Assembly (NCBI GenBank): GCA_902479835.1
Contig: CABSQC010000091.1
Span: forward strand, 1-5,043
From: an uncultured Streptococcus sp.
GTDB taxonomy: Bacteria > Bacillota > Bacilli > Lactobacillales > Streptococcaceae
Length of the DNA stretch: 5,043 nucleotides
Direction of reading: 5' to 3'
Below the pieces are notes generated by a model. The model worked only from the letters and a program-made list of their open reading frames with translations. It was not told where the DNA came from and did no database searches. Below, in pieces: positions 1 through 5,043 of this stretch. The position numbers and the translations under genes are program-made. Within the stretch, counting starts at the first letter, position 1, and each line of letters opens with the position of its first letter.

Positions 1-476
1 ATTTCTTTGAGGTTCGCTGTATAATACTTGAGCGGTTTTTGGATATCTGATAGAGAAAAATCACTCAGATGATCGACAACAACTTTGCGCAGATCATTTC
101 CCCCAACTGTTAAGGTCATGACACGCGCCTTCTTGAGATCCTTCTGAAGGTCTGTTTGCTTCTTGAGTCGATCTAAGATCTGAGCACTTGTATTCCCAGC
201 TACTCCATAGTTGACAGGCTGGTACTGGCCGTCATTTTCATTGGACAGGCTTTGGGCAAGGATGGGCACAAATCCCCCTTGCTTGGTGCTATCCCCTACT
301 CCTTCGGTCAGTGAATCTCCTAGAGCTACATAAGTATAGGTGACTTCTTTCGTAGCCATTTTGGGCTTGGTCATACGAGGAGATGCAATTGGTAGCAAAG
401 CACAAAATAGAAAGACAAAGACAAGAAGGCTGGTTAAAAAGAAAACCAAGCCTTGCATCATTTTTTTAAGATTCAT
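1..476 (-). CDS. Membrane-anchored SGNH/GDSL-type hydrolase, 3' end cut by the window edge
   Basis: The reading frame starts with ATG at 476 and is still open at position 1, giving the first 158 residues. Residues about 9-30 form one hydrophobic segment after a basic N-terminus (MNLKKMM), so the protein is probably exported or anchored with its catalytic domain outside. There is no good lipobox: Cys25 is preceded by F-L-F. Three SGNH blocks are visible: block I GDSLTEG (nucleophile Ser55), block II in NYGVAGNT (Gly91-Thr96) and block III GGND (Gly125-Asp128). The C-terminal DxxH block lies outside the window. The family contains esterases, lipases and acylhydrolases acting on lipids or cell-wall esters; the substrate here is unknown. 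It resembles Bacillus YpmR-like proteins, but I cannot confirm that. The gene begins 14 bp after the pyrC stop with only a distant SD-like AAGGA (17 nt away), so it probably depends on transcription, and perhaps translation, from pyrC. Confidence 0.9.
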   Translation of the reverse strand, partial: MNLKKMMQGLVFFLTSLLVFVFLFCALLPIASPRMTKPKMATKEVTYTYVALGDSLTEGVGDSTKQGGFVPILAQSLSNENDGQYQPVNYGVAGNTSAQILDRLKKQTDLQKDLKKARVMTLTVGGNDLRKVVVDHLSDFSLSDIQKPLKYYTANLKE

Positions 477-490
477 ATGAATACGATCAC

Positions 491-1759
491 TTATCCTTGA
501 AAAATCACTTGTCCATCACAGATCGTATAAGCAACTTTTCCTTTTAATGTTTCACCTACAAATGGTGAATTGCCTGCTTTTGAAGCGAAATGATCCGATA
601 CCAGACGATCTGCTTCTGGATCAAAGATGGTTAAATCTGCCGGTCCATCCACTGCGATATAGCCAGCATCAAAATCATAGAGACGTGCTGGATTATAGGA
701 CATCTTTTCAAGCAATTGCATCAGGCTTAAATGGCCAGCATGCACCAAGTAGGTCAAACCAAGAGAAAGCGAAGTTTCAAGCCCAGTCATGCCAGATGGT
801 GCTTTGGTAATATCAGGGACATTCTTCTCATCCGCATGGTGAGGCGCGTGGTCCGTCGCAATCACAGAGATGACGCCTGACTTCAATCCTTCAATCACTG
901 CTAGACGGTCTGATTCCAAGCGAAGAGGTGGATTCATCTTAGCATTGCTTCCTTTAGTCAAGAGGAGACTTTCTGTTTTCGAAAAGTGTTGAGGTGCCAC
1001 TTCTGCCGTCACATGAGCTCCTAACCCTTGGGCAAATTCCACCACCTTGACACTTTCTTCCTTGGAAAGGTGTTGGATATGGAGGTGAGCACCTGTCGCA
1101 TGGGCAATCATGGCATCACGCGCAGCCATTGAATATTCAGCTACACCCGTCGCCCCACAGACATGGAAGTGTTCCTTGGCAATGTTTTCATTCAAACCAA
1201 GAATGCCATTTAACTCAGGGTCTTCTTCATGCAGACTAATAAAGGTTCCTAGACGCTTAGCTTCTTCCAAGGCTTGGCGGACAACCTTAGTGCTTTGAAG
1301 GGGAATCCCATCATCTGAAAATCCTACTGCACCGGCCTTAAGCAGTCCTTCGAAATCTGTCAGGCGTTGACCGTCAAAGTTCTTAGTCACCGTCGCAACC
1401 GTATGAATGTGAAGATTTTCCTTGGCTGCAGAAGCTAAGACTTCTTCTAAGGTAGCAATATCTGAAATGGTCGGATTGGTATTGGCCATCATAACCACTC
1501 GTGTAAAACCACCCGCAGCTGCGGCTAAGGCACCCGTATGGATATCTTCTTTATGAGTTTGACCGGGTTCACGGAAATGGACGTGTACATCGATCAATCC
1601 AGGAGCTACAACTAGACCAGTAGCATCAAGGACTTCTTGTCCATCTGTTGGGAGATTCTCAGCGATCTCTACAATTTTCTTTCCTTCAATGCGAAGATCA
1701 CAGACTTGATCCAAGCCAGTTTTGGGATCCATTACGCGACCATTTTTAATGACAACCAT
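491..1759 (-). CDS. pyrC: Dihydroorotase (class I, zinc amidohydrolase)
   Basis: This cytoplasmic enzyme interconverts N-carbamoyl-L-aspartate and L-dihydroorotate in de novo UMP synthesis. At 422 residues it has the usual length for Gram-positive class I dihydroorotases. The amidohydrolase metal motif [10 protein letters not shown] is at residues 57-66 (His59 and His61 as zinc ligands, Arg63 for substrate). Other expected residues are Asn93 in MANTNP, Asp150 in FSDDGIP (bridging or metal ligand), His177 in SLHEED, His230 in HIQHLS, Asn276 in MNPPLR, and the catalytic Asp303 in ATDHAPHH. The numbering is one less than the well-studied Bacillus enzyme, by inference from motif spacing. No key residue is missing. 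The ATG is preceded by AGGAGA with 5 nt spacing, and the gap from mutX is 11 bp. I see no pyr attenuator or own promoter, so it is probably expressed from the ung promoter. Confidence 0.97.
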   Translation of the reverse strand: MVVIKNGRVMDPKTGLDQVCDLRIEGKKIVEIAENLPTDGQEVLDATGLVVAPGLIDVHVHFREPGQTHKEDIHTGALAAAAGGFTRVVMMANTNPTISDIATLEEVLASAAKENLHIHTVATVTKNFDGQRLTDFEGLLKAGAVGFSDDGIPLQSTKVVRQALEEAKRLGTFISLHEEDPELNGILGLNENIAKEHFHVCGATGVAEYSMAARDAMIAHATGAHLHIQHLSKEESVKVVEFAQGLGAHVTAEVAPQHFSKTESLLLTKGSNAKMNPPLRLESDRLAVIEGLKSGVISVIATDHAPHHADEKNVPDITKAPSGMTGLETSLSLGLTYLVHAGHLSLMQLLEKMSYNPARLYDFDAGYIAVDGPADLTIFDPEADRLVSDHFASKAGNSPFVGETLKGKVAYTICDGQVIFQG

Positions 1760-1764
1760 TGCAT

Positions 1765-1770
1765 TCTCCT
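1765..1770 (-). promoter_or_regulatory. Ribosome binding site of pyrC, directly after the mutX stop
   Basis: On the minus strand the sequence is TAA (mutX stop) followed directly by AGGAGA and then ATGCA before the pyrC ATG. This strong Shine-Dalgarno match fixes the pyrC start at 1759, and its position at the mutX stop suggests that the two genes are translated from one message. Confidence 0.8.
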
Positions 1771-2235
1771 TTATTCATAAAAATCAACATGCGACTCTAA
1801 CAAGCGGTCGCCGTCATAGCGAAACATTGCTGAAAAGAAGGGTTTATCCTCCAACAACCACTCGACAAAGGTGTGGTCCCCTTCCCAGGTTGGTTTTGAG
1901 AGGACTTGATCGTAAGGTACCCACTCCAAGGTCCCTTCGTTACACTCGATCAGTTCTCCCTCAAAATCTGTTACCTTGAAGACATAGGTGTACCAGTCCA
2001 AATCTGGAGTAAACTCTGGAAAGGTAATGATCCCTTTCAAGACTGGCTTGGCTCTAAGGCCCGTCTCCTCAAAAATCTCACGCGCAGCACACTCCTGTGG
2101 GGTTTCCCCGCGTTCTAATTTTCCACCAACTCCGATCCATTTACCTTCATGGACATCATTGGGCTTTTTATTGCGATGCAACATGAGATATTCTTTCCCA
2201 TTGTCAATGTAACAAATCGTTGCTAATTGCGGCAT
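1771..2235 (-). CDS. mutX: Nudix hydrolase, MutX-type 8-oxo-dGTP diphosphatase
   Basis: A Nudix-fold pyrophosphatase of 154 residues, the length I recall for streptococcal MutX. The Nudix box is complete: Gly38, Glu44, then Arg52-Glu53, Glu56-Glu57, Gly59 and Leu60, fitting GX5EX7REUXEEXGU; the glutamates hold the catalytic magnesium. The preceding [11 protein letters not shown] and the later [15 protein letters not shown] (residues 72-86) match my memory of pneumococcal MutX. The family role is hydrolysis of 8-oxo-dGTP to 8-oxo-dGMP, which prevents A:T to C:G transversions. This would matter in streptococci, many of which make hydrogen peroxide. The substrate is inferred from family resemblance; another oxidised nucleotide is possible. 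It lies 9 bp after ung and 11 bp before pyrC, in one operon. The start at 2235 is supported by AGGAGA six nt... upstream region overlapping the ung stop. Confidence 0.93.
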   Translation of the reverse strand: MPQLATICYIDNGKEYLMLHRNKKPNDVHEGKWIGVGGKLERGETPQECAAREIFEETGLRAKPVLKGIITFPEFTPDLDWYTYVFKVTDFEGELIECNEGTLEWVPYDQVLSKPTWEGDHTFVEWLLEDKPFFSAMFRYDGDRLLESHVDFYE

Positions 2236-2240
2236 TTCTT

Positions 2241-2246
2241 TCTCCT
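2241..2246 (-). promoter_or_regulatory. Ribosome binding site of mutX, overlapping the ung stop codon
   Basis: The minus strand reads TAGGAGAAAGAAATG: the last two bases of the ung TAG stop are the first two bases of AGGAGA. There are 5 nt between AGGAGA and the mutX ATG. This supports the start at 2235 and suggests that translation of mutX may be coupled to ung. Confidence 0.8.
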
Positions 2247-2898
2247 ATCTTAACCAATCAATCGGCTCGCGTCCCGCCTCTGTCAAAAATTGATTGGTTT
2301 TTGAAAAGGGTTGGGAACCAAAGAATCCTCGGTAGGCCGATAAGGGACTTGGGTGAGCTGATTCAAGGACCAAATGTCGATCTTGGGTAATCAGCGGCTT
2401 TTTCTTACGGGCATAAGATCCCCAGAGGATAAAGACAACAGGCTCCTCCAACTCATTAACCACCTTGATCACAGCATCTGTGAAAGGCTCCCAAATTTGT
2501 CCTGCATGGCCATTGGCCTGACCAGCTGGCACTGTCAAGCAGGCATTGAGCAAGAGCACTCCTTGCTCTGCCCAAGAGGTCAGATCATGGGAACGCTTCT
2601 CTCCGATATCTGAGCGCAATTCTTTGAGAATATTTTGCAAAGAAGGCGGCGCTGGTACATGATCCGGAACAGAAAAACTTAAGCCCTGCGCTTGATCCGG
2701 TCCATGGTAGGGATCTTGGCCTAAGATCAAGACCTTGACCTGATCCATCCCTGTCGTCTGCAAGGCCTTAAAGACCTTGTCACGCGGTGGATAAACCACT
2801 CCTTTGCTGTAGACTTCATTCATAAAGTCATTGATCTGGTGAAAATACCCTTCTGGAAGATGGGATTTGATGGCTTCATGCCAGGGTGAATGCTGCAT
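2245..2898 (-). CDS. ung: Uracil-DNA glycosylase, family 1
   Basis: This enzyme cuts uracil from DNA, whether it arises from cytosine deamination or from dUTP incorporation, and starts base excision repair in the cytoplasm. The protein has 217 residues, the normal bacterial size. The water-activating loop GQDPYH is at residues 60-65 (catalytic Asp62, with Tyr64 blocking thymine). The uracil-stacking Phe75 is in GLSFSVP. The proline-rich minor-groove loop is PAPPSLQN (82-89). Asn118 in LLLNACLTV reads uracil, and the DNA-intercalating loop [12 protein letters not shown] (181-192) contains His182 and Leu186. All canonical residues are present. The start at 2898 is supported by GGAGAG seven or so nt upstream. 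It is the first gene of the operon ung-mutX-pyrC-SGNH hydrolase, and its own promoter can be seen upstream. Confidence 0.97.
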   Translation of the reverse strand: MQHSPWHEAIKSHLPEGYFHQINDFMNEVYSKGVVYPPRDKVFKALQTTGMDQVKVLILGQDPYHGPDQAQGLSFSVPDHVPAPPSLQNILKELRSDIGEKRSHDLTSWAEQGVLLLNACLTVPAGQANGHAGQIWEPFTDAVIKVVNELEEPVVFILWGSYARKKKPLITQDRHLVLESAHPSPLSAYRGFFGSQPFSKTNQFLTEAGREPIDWLR

Positions 2899-2934
2899 GG
2901 AAACTCTCCGCTATCCAATAAATTCTTACCTTCC

Positions 2935-2943
2935 ATTATACCA
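2935..2943 (-). promoter_or_regulatory. Extended -10 promoter of the ung operon
   Basis: The minus strand contains TGGTATAAT: a perfect TATAAT with the TGn extension. No hexamer resembling TTGACA lies 16-18 bp upstream (the candidate is CAGTGG), so recognition would rely on the extended -10. Transcription would start near 2928, giving a leader of about 30 nt that includes the ung Shine-Dalgarno site. It lies just past the terminator of the preceding gene. Confidence 0.75.
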
Positions 2944-2966
2944 CATTTGGCGCAGATCCACTGGAT

Positions 2967-2998
2967 AAAAAAGAGGCTGGACATTTTTATCCAACCTC
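2967..2998 (-). terminator. Intrinsic terminator after the GT-C-like gene
   Basis: On the minus strand GAGGTTGGA pairs with TCCAGCCTC (nine pairs, one of them G-U) around an 8-nt loop, followed by six T. It begins 30 nt after the stop at 3029. The stem resembles the widespread streptococcal GAGGCTGG-type terminator hairpin. On the plus strand the stem is followed only by AATTT, so it should work mainly for minus-strand transcripts. Confidence 0.88.
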
Positions 2999-3028
2999 AA
3001 TTTCTGCCTGTCAAACAAGCCAGAGCTT

Positions 3029-4531
3029 TTAGGTATTTTCTTTCTTGGTAAATCCTGCTAGACCGATCGAAGCGACTAGTAAAATTTGCGGTAAGAATTG
3101 GATGAGGTAGCGGGTCTTCCCTCCTTCAAAGATGGTTAAGAAGAGCAAGCCACCAAAAACCGCTAAGGAAAGGAAGTTAAAGTCATCTGTATCTCGACGT
3201 TTGAGATAAGCTCCAACCAAACCAGCTGATAGGACGATCCAGATCAGCTGCTTGACAAATTCATAATACCTGTACTGCGGGCGATCAATGCTGAGAAAAT
3301 AGGTCCGCACCCATTTTGCCAGACCATTATTTTTAGTCAGGGGTGCATAGAGAGGATTGATAAAAGGCGTCTTCTCATACTCTACATCTCGGTAAAGCCA
3401 ACCTAGGGTCCCTTCTGCTACCGTCAAGGATTGCTTGTAGTAGATATGCCCGATCAAACCGAACGGTCCGTACTCCTTGAGACGGCGCTTGATTTCTTTG
3501 ATCACATTTTCTTTTTTAAAGAGGCCATTGTTGTAATCCGATCGCTTATCCTCATCAATATAGGCTAGCAAGCCTTCTTTCATATCTTCTTGGTTGTGCC
3601 CCATATCTGTCAAGCCCAGATTGATAAACGAGAGAGGTCCTTTAGCCAGCCCTTCTTGTTTCAAGATCGGTACAACTCTTTGATGATTGACCGCTGTATT
3701 CAATCCTGCAAAGACAAAGCCCGTCGTCAAGACCGTCACCGTAGCAATGTTTCCAAAGGCCTTCCAATTTCCTCTGAAAAAGAGCACAGCCCAAAAGGCA
3801 ATCATGACAATAATCGTCGTTGGACGGATCAACATGGTCACGCCAGATAAGATTCCCAAACCAACAATCTTCTTCCAGGAGACTGCTTGATCTTCCTTTA
3901 AGAGATCCAAGGCCCACCATAACTGAAGAGCGATCAAAGGAAGAGGCGGAATGTCCGTATACATGGAATAGAAATACGGCGAATAACAGATCAAGCTCAC
4001 ATAGAAGAGATAGATCAGATTAGCCGTTTTTTGATTGAAATGCTTCTGGGACAGCTTGTACAAGAGGACTGCACCCAGATTGACATAGAGGATATTGAGA
4101 GCCTGCATGACCCACAGACCGCTAGAGCCAAATAAGACATAGAAAAACTTCTCGTAAAGAAAGAGCGGAATGTTATTGGGATTGCGACTGAGGTAGTTGG
4201 TGATGGAAGATTGCTTAAGAAGATCAAAAGCTCCTTTGAAAACAACCGCGGCATCCCGACGGATAAAGAGCTCCGCACAAACCATAACAATCAACTGAAA
4301 GACAAGGGCTCCAAGCAAGAAGCCTTTTTTATGCCGAGTCAACCAAGCAAAGGCACTCTTTAGCCCATCGCGTTTCAGCCAGGCTAGCAGAAATAGCAAT
4401 CCAGCACCTAAAATGGCTAGCCATGAAATCTCTCTCAGATAGATCACACTGATCAAGAACCAGTGGACCATCACTAGCAACATGACAACATGAAGCATCC
4501 CAAATAGAATACGTTTACTTTTCGATAACAT
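3029..4531 (-). CDS. Polytopic membrane protein, probable GT-C-fold glycosyltransferase
   Basis: The protein has 500 residues and about 10-13 hydrophobic segments, roughly 9-31, 36-52, 70-90, 123-160 (probably two), 171-190, 195-211, 222-253, 262-280, 426-443, 451-469 and 475-494. Features fit the ArnT/PMT-like GT-C superfamily, which moves sugars from polyprenyl-phosphate donors on the outer face: an acidic residue early in the first outer loop (Asp93 in FIRRDAAV), NPNNIP at 117-122, YTDIPP at 191-196, IRPT at 235-238, and a C-terminal EGGKTRYLIQFLP (469-481). A long polar stretch at about 281-425 probably forms an external domain. Family membership is an inference from this architecture; the glycan substrate is unknown, and a TIGR03766-like assignment is possible. 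It is a single-gene unit between two terminators, with base composition like that of the housekeeping genes. The ATG at 4531 has no good Shine-Dalgarno site. Confidence 0.8.
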   Translation of the reverse strand: MLSKSKRILFGMLHVVMLLVMVHWFLISVIYLREISWLAILGAGLLFLLAWLKRDGLKSAFAWLTRHKKGFLLGALVFQLIVMVCAELFIRRDAAVVFKGAFDLLKQSSITNYLSRNPNNIPLFLYEKFFYVLFGSSGLWVMQALNILYVNLGAVLLYKLSQKHFNQKTANLIYLFYVSLICYSPYFYSMYTDIPPLPLIALQLWWALDLLKEDQAVSWKKIVGLGILSGVTMLIRPTTIIVMIAFWAVLFFRGNWKAFGNIATVTVLTTGFVFAGLNTAVNHQRVVPILKQEGLAKGPLSFINLGLTDMGHNQEDMKEGLLAYIDEDKRSDYNNGLFKKENVIKEIKRRLKEYGPFGLIGHIYYKQSLTVAEGTLGWLYRDVEYEKTPFINPLYAPLTKNNGLAKWVRTYFLSIDRPQYRYYEFVKQLIWIVLSAGLVGAYLKRRDTDDFNFLSLAVFGGLLFLTIFEGGKTRYLIQFLPQILLVASIGLAGFTKKENT

Positions 4532-4537
4532 AGGTCC

Positions 4538-4546
4538 ATTATATCA
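4538..4546 (-). promoter_or_regulatory. Extended -10 promoter of the GT-C-like gene, very near its ATG
   Basis: The minus strand reads TGATATAAT, a perfect -10 with a TG extension, then GGACCT and the ATG at 4531. No recognisable -35 lies 16-18 bp upstream (the position is occupied by the terminator stem). With normal spacing, transcription would start at about 4531-4532, which would make the mRNA leaderless or almost so. Confidence 0.55.
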
Positions 4547-4570
4547 AAAAAACAGCATTTCTGCTGTTTT
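4546..4570 (-). terminator. Intrinsic terminator after the small membrane-gene pair
   Basis: On the minus strand AAAACAGCA pairs perfectly with TGCTGTTTT around a GAAA tetraloop, and the T run extends to seven. It lies 40 nt after the stop at 4611. The core of the stem is only five strong pairs plus A-T pairs, so its efficiency may be moderate. The plus-strand copy has four T before GGGG and would be weaker. Confidence 0.75.
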
Positions 4571-4610
4571 GGGGTGGTACGAAATCATTCAGGTTGGGGA
4601 ATAATCTTAA

Positions 4611-4805
4611 TTATTTAGGGTCTTTCTTAAAATCAAACTCTATTTCCCGAGGCTCTGTGAATTCAAGGCCTCTATAAAAAAGAACAACCAACAAATATAA
4701 AATCAATCCCAAAAACAAGCGCATTTGAACAAAATAAGCTAAAAACAGAACAATAGAGCTTAAACAAACAAGGGCAAACAATTGACGTTTTCTCATTTTT
4801 CGCAT
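4611..4805 (-). CDS. Small two-segment membrane protein, unrecognised
   Basis: A 64-residue protein that I do not recognise. A basic N-terminus (MRKMRKRQ) is followed by two hydrophobic stretches, about residues 9-27 and 30-45, and a charged tail from residue 46 with acidic and basic residues (ending DFKKDPK). The positive start predicts both ends in the cytoplasm with a hairpin in the membrane. The start at 4805 immediately follows the TGA of the preceding gene (TGAATG), and GAGGTG about 7 nt upstream, inside that gene, can serve as ribosome binding site. A second ATG is at residue 4. Zero spacing and a shared terminator suggest the two proteins are made together. The DNA is AT-rich compared with the housekeeping genes. 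The function is unknown: a small accessory subunit or an immunity-like membrane protein are only guesses. Confidence 0.6.
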   Translation of the reverse strand: MRKMRKRQLFALVCLSSIVLFLAYFVQMRLFLGLILYLLVVLFYRGLEFTEPREIEFDFKKDPK

Positions 4806-5036
4806 TCACCACACCTCGGTTCCATTTGCTGTTTTTTGAAGATACTCTGTAGGCTTTATCTGACCAACAAATACTAGTTCTGCTTCATTTTTTTCAACAA
4901 ACCATTTCAACTGCACATATCTGGCAATAGTGACCAACCATAAAGTGATCATAACTGCAAAGAGAAACAAAAGGACATTTATCGCTCCTTCTCTAACATT
5001 CAAATCAAGATTTGCTTTCCCAAAGAAAAGATCCAT
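4806..5036 (-). CDS. Small membrane protein, unrecognised, possibly 5'-truncated
   Basis: From the ATG at 5036 this is 76 residues; I do not recognise the family. It has a short N-terminal stretch, one clear membrane segment at about 19-38 and a mostly polar C-terminal half ending in TEVW. The frame stays open through the last codons of the window (Leu-Pro before the Met), and only seven bases, CCTTCCC, are visible upstream. The start therefore cannot be settled: an SD just outside the window could serve this ATG, or the protein may be longer. Its stop abuts the start of the next gene, suggesting translational coupling. GC is about 35% over 4621-5040, against about 47% in ung and the GT-C-like gene samples I counted. 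Confidence 0.5.
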   Translation of the reverse strand: MDLFFGKANLDLNVREGAINVLLFLFAVMITLWLVTIARYVQLKWFVEKNEAELVFVGQIKPTEYLQKTANGTEVW

Positions 5037-5043
5037 GGGAAGG

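Noticed and set aside
453..479. Lipoprotein signal for the SGNH hydrolase
   Set aside because: Cys25 follows Phe-Leu-Phe, which does not fit a lipobox, so a membrane anchor or ordinary signal peptide is more likely.
547..1298. Plus-strand open frames (547-810 and 1110-1298)
   Set aside because: They lie wholly opposite pyrC, have no family resemblance or ribosome binding site that I can see, and are antisense by-products of its codon use.
1760..1770. PyrR attenuator or pyrimidine riboswitch before pyrC
   Set aside because: Only 11 bp separate mutX and pyrC, which leaves no room, and no matching hairpins are evident.
1722..2212. Plus-strand open frames opposite mutX and the mutX-pyrC junction
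   Set aside because: They overlap a confidently identified Nudix gene and encode low-complexity, unrecognisable peptides.
2374..2613. Plus-strand open frame opposite ung
   Set aside because: It is entirely antisense to a gene with all catalytic motifs intact.
2967..2998. Considered as part of a BOX or RUP type streptococcal repeat
   Set aside because: Only a single hairpin is present, without the modular or terminal-repeat structure of those elements; a terminator explains it.
3590..4290. Several open frames on both strands inside the GT-C-like gene (such as minus 3642-3920 and 4015-4290, plus 3687-3890 and 3820-4023)
   Set aside because: The 500-residue frame is continuous with coherent membrane segments, and the others are out-of-frame or antisense shadows.

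Overview
The window looks like chromosome from a Streptococcus, probably of the mitis/sanguinis type. The products are close relatives of streptococcal MutX, Ung and PyrC as I know them, and the ung-mutX-pyrC order is the one I recall from pneumococcus. Shine-Dalgarno sites are strong AGGAGA, and a terminator resembles the common streptococcal 'GAGGCTGG' hairpin. Every supported gene is on the minus strand, so transcription runs from position 5043 toward 1.

In order of transcription: (i) 5043-4611 holds two small, abutting, unrecognised membrane-protein ORFs in noticeably AT-rich DNA (about 35% GC by hand count). (ii) A hairpin terminator (4546-4570) is followed at once by an extended -10 element and a 500-residue polytopic membrane protein (4531-3029) that looks like a GT-C-fold glycosyltransferase. 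(iii) A second intrinsic terminator (2967-2998) is followed by an extended -10 promoter (2935-2943). (iv) That promoter should drive a tight operon: ung (uracil-DNA glycosylase), mutX (Nudix 8-oxo-dGTPase type), pyrC (dihydroorotase), then a membrane-anchored SGNH/GDSL hydrolase cut by the left edge.

The operon combines pyrimidine synthesis with protection of DNA from wrong bases: PyrC feeds UMP synthesis, MutX-type enzymes clean the nucleotide pool, and Ung removes uracil from DNA. Gaps inside it are 9, 11 and 14 bp. I see no PyrR-type attenuator before pyrC and no terminator inside the operon.

Most of the window is ordinary housekeeping sequence. The parts least explained are the AT-rich small membrane-gene pair at the right edge and the start region of the glycosyltransferase-like gene, where the predicted -10 lies only 6 nt from the ATG. 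I saw no tRNA, rRNA, CRISPR array, insertion sequence or attachment site.
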